Shown: piece after piece, positions 56,655-64,000 of the stretch
How positions within the stretch are numbered: the first letter of the stretch is position 1
Layout of the letters: each line of letters begins with the position of its first letter
Source: Paracoccus wurundjeri
Lineage (GTDB): Bacteria > Pseudomonadota > Alphaproteobacteria > Rhodobacterales > Rhodobacteraceae
Direction of reading: 5' to 3'
DNA length: 64,000 nt
Assembly (NCBI RefSeq): GCF_030678915.1
Contig: NZ_JAUUTZ010000007.1
Location: 1 to 64,000, forward strand
Translations under genes and position numbers: made by a program
Notes under the pieces: model-generated
What the model saw: only the letters and a program-made list of their open reading frames with translations
Told to the model about the DNA's origin: nothing
The model's database searches: none

Positions 56655-57722
56655 ATGACAACTCTTTTCGATCCGCTGCAGATCGGCCCCCTCGGCCTGA
56701 AAAACCGGGTCATCATGGCGCCTTTGACACGATCCCGCGCGGGGACCGAACGTGTGCCCAATGCGCTTATGGCCGAATATTACCGCCAGCGCGCCGGGGC
56801 CGGTCTGATCCTGAGCGAAGCGACCAGTGTCACCCCGATGGGTGTGGGCTATGCCGACACGCCGGGGATCTGGAACGATGCGCAGGTCGAAGGCTGGAAA
56901 GCCGTCACTCAGGCCGTGCATGAGGCCGGCGGCCTGATCATGTTGCAGCTTTGGCATGTCGGGCGCATCTCGCATCCTATATTCCTGAATGGCGAGTTGC
57001 CTGTTGCCCCAAGCGCGATCCAGCCTGCTGGCCATGTCAGCCTGGTACGGCCAAAATCCGAATATGTCACGCCCCGGGCCCTTGAAACAGCAGAAATCCC
57101 GGATGTTGTCGAAGCCTATCGTCAGGGTGCGGAAAATGCCAAACGAGCAGGTTTCGACGGGGTCGAGATTCATGCCGCCAATGGCTATCTGATCGACCAG
57201 TTTCTGCAGGACAGCACCAATCAGCGAACTGACGGTTATGGCGGCACTATCGAAAACCGGACGCGCCTGCTGAACGAGATCGCCGATGCGGTGATCGGTG
57301 TCTGGGGCGCAGATCGGGTCGGCCTGCACCTTGCCCCGCGCGGAGACAGTCATGACATGGGTGACAGCGATCCGCGCGCCCTGTTCACTCAGGTCGCCCG
57401 GGACATGGCGGCGCGCGGCGTGGCCTTCCTTGCCTTGCGGGAACATGTCGGAGATGACAGTCTTCTGCCCGAAATCAAGCAGGCCTTCGGCGGAGCGGTC
57501 ATCGCGAATGAGGGGCTGACATTCGACACCGCCTCGCGATTGCTGCGCGACGGCGTGGCCGATGCGGCCGCTTTCGGCCGCGATTTCATCGCCACGCCCG
57601 ATCTGCCCGCACGGTTCCGCAACGGTCTGGAGCTGAACGAGCTTGATGCCTCGAGCCTCTATGTCGGTGGCGAGAAAGGGTACACCGATTACCCGTTTGC
57701 AGCGGATATTGTTGACGCCTGA
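56655..57722 (+). CDS. Old yellow enzyme family alkene reductase (N-ethylmaleimide reductase-like)
   Basis: The 355-residue FMN-binding TIM barrel reduces activated C=C bonds with NADPH. It shows MAPLTRSRAG near the N-terminus, the substrate-binding His and Asn in IHAANGYLIDQFL, and GYGGTIENRTR. AAAGGAC is correctly spaced for the ATG at 56655; upstream in-frame ATGs (56631) are less likely. It is divergent from thiC across the riboswitch region, and copy B of the intergenic repeat follows 14 nt after its stop. Confidence 0.93.
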   Translation: MTTLFDPLQIGPLGLKNRVIMAPLTRSRAGTERVPNALMAEYYRQRAGAGLILSEATSVTPMGVGYADTPGIWNDAQVEGWKAVTQAVHEAGGLIMLQLWHVGRISHPIFLNGELPVAPSAIQPAGHVSLVRPKSEYVTPRALETAEIPDVVEAYRQGAENAKRAGFDGVEIHAANGYLIDQFLQDSTNQRTDGYGGTIENRTRLLNEIADAVIGVWGADRVGLHLAPRGDSHDMGDSDPRALFTQVARDMAARGVAFLALREHVGDDSLLPEIKQAFGGAVIANEGLTFDTASRLLRDGVADAAAFGRDFIATPDLPARFRNGLELNELDASSLYVGGEKGYTDYPFAADIVDA

Positions 57723-57735
57723 TCTGCACCCCCTT

Positions 57736-57799
57736 GGCGGCTGGTTCCTGAACCGGGGGCCAGCCCCCGGCCCCCCGAGGTATTTGTGCAAAGAAGAAG
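57736..57799 (+). repeat. Intergenic repeat element, copy B
   Basis: This copy has the same order as copy A: GGCTGGTTC-C-TGAACC dyad, a GC-rich hairpin (GGGGGC/GCCCCC), then the tail CCCCGAGGTATTTGTGCAAA and GAAGAAG. It lies 14 nt after the old yellow enzyme gene and upstream of the glnA terminator, so it may act as a 3'-end structure. Confidence 0.8.
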
Positions 57800-57846
57800 G
57801 GGCCGGGCGCGGGTTCGATCGAGTGCCGCTTTTGCCATGCATCTTC

Positions 57847-57877
57847 AAAAAAAGAGGCGCCCGGAGGCGCCTCTTTT
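57847..57877. terminator. Bidirectional terminator between the alkene reductase gene and glnA
   Basis: A perfect 11-bp stem AAAGAGGCGCC/GGCGCCTCTTT with a CGGA loop. A tracts on the left and T tracts on the right make it a good rho-independent terminator for the minus-strand glnA and, less strongly, for the plus strand. Confidence 0.9.
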
Positions 57878-57895
57878 CCTGATTTCGGGGTCGTA

Positions 57896-59302
57896 TCAGC
57901 AGGAGTAATACATCTGGTACTCAACCGGGTGCGGCGTATGCTCATAGGCATAAACCTCTTCCCATTTCAGTGCCATGTAACCTTCAAGCTGATCGCGGGT
58001 GAATACGTCTCCCGCCAGCAGGAAGTCCATGTCCTTCTCGAGTTCCTCAAGCGCCTCACGCAGGCTGCCGCAAACGGTCGGGATTTCGGCCAGTTCCTCG
58101 GGCGGCAGATCGTAAAGATCCTTGTCCGACGCCGAACCCGGATCGATCTTGTTCTTGATGCCGTCCAGACCGGCCATCAGCAACGCAGCAAAGCACAGAT
58201 AAGGATTGGCCGACGGATCGGGGAACCGGGCCTCGACGCGCTTTGCCCTGGGGCTTTCGGTCCACGGAATACGCACGCAGCCCGAACGGTTCCGCGCCGA
58301 ATAGGCCCGCAGCACCGGGGCCTCGAAGCCCGGGATCAGGCGCTTGTAGCTGTTGGTCGAGGGGTTGGTGAGTGCGTTGAGCGCCTTGGCATGTTTCAGA
58401 ATGCCGCCGATGAAATACAGCGCCTCTTGCGACAGATCGGCATATTTATCGCCCGCGAACAAGGGCTTGCCGTCTTTCCAGATCGACATGTTCACATGCA
58501 TCCCCGAGCCGTTATCGCCTTTCATCGGCTTGGGCATGAAGGTCGCGGATTTGCCATAGGCATCGGCAACATTGTGGATGACGTATTTGTATTTCTGGAT
58601 ATTATCGGCCTGTTCGGTCAGCGAGCCAAAGATCAGACCCAGCTCATGCTGCGCCGAGGCGACCTCGTGATGGTGCTTGTCCACCTTCATGCCGATGCGC
58701 TTCATGGTCGACAGCATCTCGCTGCGGATATCCTGTGCGGCGTCGATCGGGTTCACGGGGAAATAACCGCCCTTGTGGCCGGCGCGGTGCCCCTGGTTGC
58801 CCATCTCGTATTCGGTATCGGTATTCCATGCCGCATCAAGCGCGTCGATGCTGAAGGCAACCTTTTGCGGAGTGACCGAATAGCGCACGTCATCGAACAG
58901 GAAGAATTCCGCTTCCGGGCCGAAATAGGCGGCATCGCCGACGCCCGACGATTTCAGGTAAGCCTCTGCCTTGACGGCGGTTCCGCGTGGATCTCGGCTA
59001 TAGGGTTCGCCAGTATCCGGCTCGGCCACATTGCAATGCACGCACAGGGTCTTTTCCGCATAGAACGGATCTATATAGACCGATGACGGATCCGGAATCA
59101 GCTTCATGTCGGACTGATCGATCGATTTCCAGCCGGCAATCGAGCTTCCGTCGAACATGAAGCCTTCCTCGAAGAAATCCTCATCCACCAGATCCTTGTC
59201 CAGCGTCACATGCTGCAGCTTGCCCTTGGGATCGGTGAAGCGCACGTCGACATAGGCGACGTCTTCATCTTCGATCAACTTCAAGACATCCTTGATTTTC
59301 AT
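57896..59302 (-). CDS. glnA: Glutamine synthetase type I
   Basis: GlnA makes glutamine from glutamate, ammonium and ATP. From the ATG at 59302 (AAAGGGAAG Shine-Dalgarno) the protein is exactly 468 residues, the usual dodecameric GSI-beta length. It has the Mg/ATP segments [21 protein letters not shown] and [10 protein letters not shown] and the adenylylation site Tyr397 (DLYDLPPEE). It follows glnB by 73 nt in a glnB-glnA operon controlled by nitrogen status. The longer frame to 59479 overlaps glnB and is not used. Confidence 0.97.
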   Translation of the reverse strand: MKIKDVLKLIEDEDVAYVDVRFTDPKGKLQHVTLDKDLVDEDFFEEGFMFDGSSIAGWKSIDQSDMKLIPDPSSVYIDPFYAEKTLCVHCNVAEPDTGEPYSRDPRGTAVKAEAYLKSSGVGDAAYFGPEAEFFLFDDVRYSVTPQKVAFSIDALDAAWNTDTEYEMGNQGHRAGHKGGYFPVNPIDAAQDIRSEMLSTMKRIGMKVDKHHHEVASAQHELGLIFGSLTEQADNIQKYKYVIHNVADAYGKSATFMPKPMKGDNGSGMHVNMSIWKDGKPLFAGDKYADLSQEALYFIGGILKHAKALNALTNPSTNSYKRLIPGFEAPVLRAYSARNRSGCVRIPWTESPRAKRVEARFPDPSANPYLCFAALLMAGLDGIKNKIDPGSASDKDLYDLPPEELAEIPTVCGSLREALEELEKDMDFLLAGDVFTRDQLEGYMALKWEEVYAYEHTPHPVEYQMYYSC

Positions 59303-59375
59303 CACTTCCCTTTCTTCGTAAAATTGGCCCGGCAATCGCATTCGCCGGGCGCAGAATCTGTGTCGCTGGAGAAAC

Positions 59376-59843
<468 letters not shown>

Positions 59844-59869
59844 TCATGACGAAACTATAGGCAACCTCT

Positions 59870-61471
59870 ATGCTGTTTGGCACTGAAATCCTCACGACCG
59901 CTCAAATGCGCGCCATCGAATCCGCGGCCATGGATAGCGGAGAACTCCCGGGATTGACCTTGATGGAACGCGCTGGCGCCGCGGTGGCCGGGCATATCCG
60001 GCTGCAATGGCCAAAACCGGGACATGCGACGATTCTCTGCGGTCCGGGCAATAATGGCGGCGACGGATATGTGATCGCGCGGCTTCTGGCGAAGGCGGGA
60101 TGGAGATTGCGCGTATTGGGGCTGGACAATATCCCCGGCCCGGACGCAAGCGAAGCAAAGCGCCGCTGGCGGGAAACCGGCCCGATCCTGCCCCTGACGC
60201 CAGCCACTCTGCGCGGGTCGCCTGCGAACAGCATTCATGTGGACGCCATTTTCGGCACCGGCCTGAGCAGACCGCCACAGGATGAGATCACGGCGCTGCT
60301 TCGCCATCTTTCCCATCTGACCCGTCACGAAAATACACCGCTTGTCGCCGTGGATTGCCCCTCTGGGCTCTGCATGGATAGCGGTCGCTGGCTTGGCGGC
60401 GATACCGACCCGTCCTTCCCGCTTGCCGCCACATTTACCATCGGCTTCGACAGCCCCAAGCCGGGGCATCTTCTGGCATCCGGTCCTGCCGCCTGCGGTC
60501 GGCTGATCATTGCGGATATCGGCTTGCGGCCGTGGCGCGAGCGGCGGACCAGGCAGGCCGATCTTTGCGCTATCTGGCCGCGCTTCCCCGTCCATGACCG
60601 ACGGGCTGAACCAATCCGTTCCGTGATTCCAAGAATGCTTGGCAAAGGTGTCGCGGCGGGCCAACCCCAGGATGCGCATAAATACAGATACGGACATGCA
60701 CTGATTGTAGCCGGAGCAGCAGGGCAAGATGGTGCTGCGCGGCTGGCGGCGCGGGCAGCGATCAGAAGCGGAGCCGGGCTAGTGACGCTTGGCCTGCCGG
60801 GCGATATTACCGGCCGCGGCAGGCAGGGGCCTGATGCCCTGATGCTGCGCAATATCGGGAATGCCGAAGCTCTGCAAAATCTCCTGACCGACCGACGGAT
60901 CACTGCGCTTTGTCTTGGTCCCGGTTGCGGATTGCGACGGGCCACCGATCTGCTGCCGACGGCGATGAATGCGCGCCTGCCCTGTGTTCTGGATGCCGAT
61001 GCGCTCTCGGCTCTGGCACAAAATCCCGACTGGGTCGGGCAGTTGCCGGATCATTGCGTTCTGACGCCGCATGAGGGCGAATTTTCGCGCCTTTTCCCGG
61101 ATATCTCCCGACGAATGAAAAAACCCGCCCGCCACGGCCCGGCATATTCCCGCATCGACGCTGTCCGAGAGGCGGCATCGTACTGTAATGCGGTCGTCCT
61201 GCTGAAAGGGCCGGATACCGTGATCGGGGCGCCCGACGGGCGGGTATGGGTGCATTCGGCCTTCGACATCCCCTGGCTGGCGACAGCGGGATCCGGGGAT
61301 GTATTGGCCGGGCTGATCACCGGTTTACTTGCACGAGATTTGCCTGCCCTGGAAGCTGCGGCGATTGGTTGCTTGCTGCATGCATATGCGGCACGCTTGT
61401 TCGGCCCCGGGCTGATCGCCGACGATCTGCCCGAATTGCTGCCCCGGGTTTATCGGGAGTTCGGTCTTTAA
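59870..61471 (+). CDS. nnr: Bifunctional NAD(P)H-hydrate epimerase / ADP-dependent NAD(P)H-hydrate dehydratase
   Basis: This enzyme repairs hydrated NAD(P)H (NADHX). The N-terminal epimerase domain (about 1-205) has GPGNNGGDGYVIARLL and the VDCPSG segment; the C-terminal dehydratase domain has KGPDTVIG and ATAGSGDVLAGLITGLLA for ADP binding. The fused length of 533 residues is somewhat above the usual 490-510. It is divergent from glnB and followed by a 348-nt gap rich in palindromes. Confidence 0.94.
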   Translation: MLFGTEILTTAQMRAIESAAMDSGELPGLTLMERAGAAVAGHIRLQWPKPGHATILCGPGNNGGDGYVIARLLAKAGWRLRVLGLDNIPGPDASEAKRRWRETGPILPLTPATLRGSPANSIHVDAIFGTGLSRPPQDEITALLRHLSHLTRHENTPLVAVDCPSGLCMDSGRWLGGDTDPSFPLAATFTIGFDSPKPGHLLASGPAACGRLIIADIGLRPWRERRTRQADLCAIWPRFPVHDRRAEPIRSVIPRMLGKGVAAGQPQDAHKYRYGHALIVAGAAGQDGAARLAARAAIRSGAGLVTLGLPGDITGRGRQGPDALMLRNIGNAEALQNLLTDRRITALCLGPGCGLRRATDLLPTAMNARLPCVLDADALSALAQNPDWVGQLPDHCVLTPHEGEFSRLFPDISRRMKKPARHGPAYSRIDAVREAASYCNAVVLLKGPDTVIGAPDGRVWVHSAFDIPWLATAGSGDVLAGLITGLLARDLPALEAAAIGCLLHAYAARLFGPGLIADDLPELLPRVYREFGL

Positions 61472-61529
61472 GAAGATCGGCCGTGCCGAACGGCGGTGAT
61501 CGACAGCTGGCAATCCGGGAATAAGAGTT

Positions 61530-61553
61530 GGGCCATGACATATGTCATGGCCC
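61530..61553. repeat. Perfect 24-bp palindrome downstream of the NAD(P)HX repair gene
   Basis: The half-site GGGCCATGACAT is followed directly by its exact reverse complement, with CATATG at the centre. It starts 59 nt after the upstream stop. There is no T-run, so it is unlike a classic terminator; it could be an operator or a Rho-independent-like stem. Confidence 0.85.
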
Positions 61554-61614
61554 CTGCGTTTGAGAACGCTGTCTCCCTGCCGGACTGGCCGGTCATCATT
61601 CGACGCAAGCTATT

Positions 61615-61627
61615 CTTGTGTCACAAG
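61615..61627. promoter_or_regulatory. Short palindrome CTTGTG-T-CACAAG
   Basis: This perfect 6+1+6 dyad lies about 200 nt upstream of the ialB-family start, between the long palindrome and the promoter region. It has operator geometry; the regulator is unknown. Confidence 0.4.
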
Positions 61628-61819
61628 GACGTCAACTGTCTATGCGGCCTCTGTTCATCGATAATTTCGCCATTTCGCGCCTTTCGTCGTAGCAACCCCG
61701 GTTGACCGAATGCGAAATCGCTCAAACCATGTTGAACTCTGATATCGTGTTACACGCTGACAAACGCATTTATACGTGTTACGCGACAGCAAAACATCGA
61801 GCAAAGGAAAGAACCGATT

Positions 61820-62851
61820 ATGCAACTCAGGAATTCGTACTCGCTTCTCGCGGTTCTGGCGGTCATCGCATCTCCTGCCTTCGCACAGGACGCCGCAACC
61901 CCTGACGCAGAGGCACCGGCAGATGGCGCGGCGCAATTGCCGCAATCCGCAGCAGATCTGGCCGAGGAGGCCCAGAACGCCGCTGATAACGCGGAATCTG
62001 CCGCTCAGGACGCCGCTGATGCCGTGAACGGCGACGCAGCCGAAGAAGAAGCCGGTGCGGATGCCGCGACCGAGGGGGAAGCTGCCGCAACATCCGACGA
62101 TGACGCCGCCGCGGAAGGAACCGCCGCGGGCGAAGCGAATGCGGACGAGGCCGAATCAGCCACCGAACAACCTGAAGCTGCCGCAGAAGAACCTGCCTCG
62201 GATGAACCTGCCGCTGCTGGCGAAGCCGCTGAGACCGGCGCAGCGGCGGCACCTGGTGCCCCGGCCGAAGGCGGAACGCCTTCCGAGCAGGCAGCCGAAG
62301 GCGCGGATGACGAACCGAAGGTCGGTTCCTACTATGCGAAATCGACTCATTCCGACTGGACGATTCGCTGTGTCACGACCGAAAGCGGCAATGATCCCTG
62401 CGAATTGTATCAGTTGCTGAAAGACAGCGACGGCAATTCCGTCGCCGAGATGACGCTTATTCCTCTGAGCAATGGCGAAGTCGCCGCTGGCGCCACCATG
62501 GTCGTTCCGCTGGAAACCGATCTGACCAAGGGCCTGAGCTTCGGAATCGACGGAAACAAGGCAAGTGGCTATCCGTTCAGCTTCTGCGCTCCGGTCGGTT
62601 GCGTCTCGCGTATGGGGTTCACCGCGGATGAATTGGGTGCTTTGAAAGGCGGATCCAAGGCCAATGTCGAATTGTTGCCCTTTGGCTCGGATCCCGAAAA
62701 CCCGGTCGAACTTGAACTGTCTCTGGCAGGTTTCACTGCGGCCTATAGTGAGTTGGAACAACTCGCCAAGGAAGCACAGGCCACGGCCGAGCAGCAAGGC
62801 GGCAATACCGAAGAACAGCCTGCCGAAGAGGAAGCGCAACCGGCAGAATAA
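61820..62851 (+). CDS. Invasion-associated locus B (IalB) family protein with acidic spacer
   Basis: The 343-residue exported protein has a signal peptide (MQLRNSYSLLAVLAVIASPAFA), then a spacer of about 145 residues almost entirely Ala, Glu, Asp, Pro and Gly, and then the IalB domain (about 170-320). The domain has the family pattern: DWTIRC with a Cys pair (IRC...DPCEL), MVVPLETDL, and CAPVGCVSR. IalB domains are periplasmic or outer-membrane proteins of unclear biochemical role. A second low-complexity Glu/Gln tail ends the protein. AAAGGAAAG precedes the ATG; a bidirectional terminator follows. Confidence 0.88.
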   Translation: MQLRNSYSLLAVLAVIASPAFAQDAATPDAEAPADGAAQLPQSAADLAEEAQNAADNAESAAQDAADAVNGDAAEEEAGADAATEGEAAATSDDDAAAEGTAAGEANADEAESATEQPEAAAEEPASDEPAAAGEAAETGAAAAPGAPAEGGTPSEQAAEGADDEPKVGSYYAKSTHSDWTIRCVTTESGNDPCELYQLLKDSDGNSVAEMTLIPLSNGEVAAGATMVVPLETDLTKGLSFGIDGNKASGYPFSFCAPVGCVSRMGFTADELGALKGGSKANVELLPFGSDPENPVELELSLAGFTAAYSELEQLAKEAQATAEQQGGNTEEQPAEEEAQPAE

Positions 62852-62883
62852 CTGGCACTGCGGCAAAGCATCCGTGAAAACAG

Positions 62884-62911
62884 AAAACCGCGCCGGATAC
62901 GGCGCGGTTTT
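62884..62911. terminator. Bidirectional terminator between ialB and the KAS gene
   Basis: A perfect 11-bp stem AAAACCGCGCC/GGCGCGGTTTT with a GGATAC loop and T tracts on both strands, located between two convergent genes. Confidence 0.93.
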
Positions 62912-62938
62912 TCCGTACCGCAGGATGAAACCCGGCCG

Positions 62939-64000
62939 TCAAACCCGCCGTAACGCGATCACGGCATTCAACCCGCCAAAAGCGAACGCATTGGACAACA
63001 CCGCATCCACCTGCGCATCCCGTGCTTCATTCGGCACCACATCAAGCGCACATTCGGGATCAGGCTCTTGATATCCGATGGTCGGGGCAACCACGCCGTC
63101 CCGCAAAGCCATGATACAGGCCAGCAATTCGACCGCGCCCGTCCCCCCAATCAAATGCCCGTGCATGGATTTAGTCGAAGATATCATCAGTCGGTCGGCA
63201 TGATGACCAAACGCATGGGCGACAGCGGCACATTCGGTCTTGTCATTCGCAGCCGTTCCCGTGCCATGGGCATTGATATAGCCGATCTGTTCCGGGTTCA
63301 GGCCCGCATCGCTTAACGCACCGCTGATGGCACGCTCGGCCCCTTGTGCCGATGGCATAACGATATCCTGCGCATCCGAAGACATCGCAAAACCGACCAC
63401 CTCGGCAAGAATATCGGCCCCGCGGGTATGGGCAGATTCGTAATCCTCGAAGACGAAAACCCCAGCACCCTCACCCTGAACCATGCCGTTGCGATTGGCA
63501 CTGAAGGGACGACAGGCATCTTTGGACATGACCCGCAGCCCCTCCCATGCCTTGACTCCGCCAAAGCACAACATTGCCTCTGATCCGCCGGTCAGCATCA
63601 CTTGCGCCGCACCGGATCGGATCATCTGAAAGGCAAGCCCCATGGCGTGATTGGAACTTGCGCAGGCAGTCGCGACGGTAAACGATGGGCCGCGCAGCCC
63701 GAACTCCATCGAAACATGGCTGGCGGCGGCATTGTTCATCAGCTTCGGCACGACAAAGGGGTGAACGCGGTTCTTCCCCTCTTCATAGACGGCACGATAA
63801 TTATCGTCCCAGGTATTCAGGCCGCCCCCGGCCGTGCCCAGAACCACCCCGGCACGCAAACCCAGCTTGCCCTGAAAATTCAACCCTGCCTGCCCGACCG
63901 CCTGCTTGGCCGCCAGCAGCGTGAATTGGGTGAACTTGTCATAAAGAAGGATTTGCTGGCGATTGAAGTAGCTTTCGGGCCGCCAGTCATGGATCTGCGC
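62939..64000 (-). CDS. Beta-ketoacyl-ACP synthase family protein, 5' end beyond the window
   Basis: This is a condensing enzyme of the FabF/FabB/NodE type. The frame stays open through base 64000, so the true start is outside and about 353 residues are visible. The catalytic Cys is in TVATACASSNHA, and the two His lie in NAHGTGTAANDKTE and TKSMHGHLIGGTGAVE. These form the Cys-His-His triad. The shorter candidate beginning near 63883 starts at an internal TTG and is not the real start. It could be FabF or a dedicated synthase of a polyketide-like or lipid pathway; the missing upstream context would decide. Confidence 0.92.
   Translation of the reverse strand, partial: AQIHDWRPESYFNRQQILLYDKFTQFTLLAAKQAVGQAGLNFQGKLGLRAGVVLGTAGGGLNTWDDNYRAVYEEGKNRVHPFVVPKLMNNAAASHVSMEFGLRGPSFTVATACASSNHAMGLAFQMIRSGAAQVMLTGGSEAMLCFGGVKAWEGLRVMSKDACRPFSANRNGMVQGEGAGVFVFEDYESAHTRGADILAEVVGFAMSSDAQDIVMPSAQGAERAISGALSDAGLNPEQIGYINAHGTGTAANDKTECAAVAHAFGHHADRLMISSTKSMHGHLIGGTGAVELLACIMALRDGVVAPTIGYQEPDPECALDVVPNEARDAQVDAVLSNAFAFGGLNAVIALRRV

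Larger units (their letters stand above)
61472..61819. other. Gene-free region with several palindromes upstream of ialB
   Basis: No credible gene is visible; the short open frames lack ribosome-binding sites and family features. The region holds a 24-bp perfect palindrome, the CTTGTG-T-CACAAG dyad, and two direct copies of CGTGTTAC at 61746 and 61775 (29 nt apart) that likely belong to the ialB promoter. Confidence 0.65.

Noticed and set aside
61496..61705. Small open frames between the NAD(P)HX repair gene and ialB
   Set aside because: They run through palindromes, have no Shine-Dalgarno and show cysteine-rich, patternless sequence.

Overview
The window is a chromosomal, GC-rich alphaproteobacterial segment. 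It most resembles the order Rhodobacterales, and Paracoccus or a close relative is my best guess. Support comes from several features read together: a DksA with a single cysteine, the glnB-glnA pair, hflK-hflC-degP, a sulfite-reduction operon flanked by DUF2849 and DUF934 genes, scpA-scpB, a perfect CtrA-type box, and a recurrent intergenic element ending in a GGTATTTG...CAAAGAAGAAG tail. I see no tRNA, rRNA, prophage, transposase, CRISPR array or conjugation gene. The first 98 bases are pure C and look like a contig-end sequencing artefact.

Layout. 0.1-4 kb: FAD monooxygenase, dksA, a MoxR ATPase, a secreted SIMPL protein. 4-9 kb: a 1008-residue protein combining GspL-like and GspC/PilP-like parts, translationally coupled to a Kef-type antiporter. 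9-14 kb: mutL, eda plus an MFS carrier, a TauE/SafE carrier. 14-23 kb (minus strand): rpiA-gor, hflK-hflC-degP-ferredoxin, and gmk-gamma carbonic anhydrase-PhoR-like kinase with 4-nt overlaps. 23-28.5 kb: PAS protein, double GNAT, rnd behind a long hairpin, a large OmpA-family protein. 28.6-33 kb: DUF2849-cysI-cysH-DUF934-fpr, divergent from an Lrp/AsnC regulator with a near-perfect Lrp box between them. 33-36 kb: scpA-scpB-small protein-THUMP methyltransferase. 36-43.7 kb: a P-loop protein, metA, ppk2, an SDR and a PotD-like binding protein on the minus strand; a soluble chemoreceptor; guaB. 44-51.6 kb: a FadL-like porin, a secreted phytase/esterase-like protein with a possible Pho box, a phospholipase D-like enzyme, prs, an isomerase and a hydrolase. 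51.6-56.6 kb: TPP riboswitch-thiC-thiO-thiS-thiG-thiE. 56.6-64 kb: nemA, glnB-glnA, the NAD(P)HX repair enzyme, an IalB-family protein, and a beta-ketoacyl-ACP synthase cut by the window end.

How the genes work together. The clearest functional groups are assimilatory sulfate reduction (an APS-reductase type CysH, a siroheme sulfite reductase and a ferredoxin-NADP reductase that probably supplies its electrons), thiazole and pyrimidine synthesis for thiamine under TPP control, ammonium assimilation (PII and glutamine synthetase), and membrane protein quality control (HflKC and DegP). Most of the window is conserved housekeeping content. I did not find a convincing new multi-gene system. The most interesting leads are the GspL/GspC-like composite protein with its coupled antiporter, the uncharacterised P-loop gene upstream of metA, the Lrp-type box over the cys promoter, the rnd leader hairpin, the two copies of an intergenic repeat, and a perfect 24-bp palindrome upstream of ialB.
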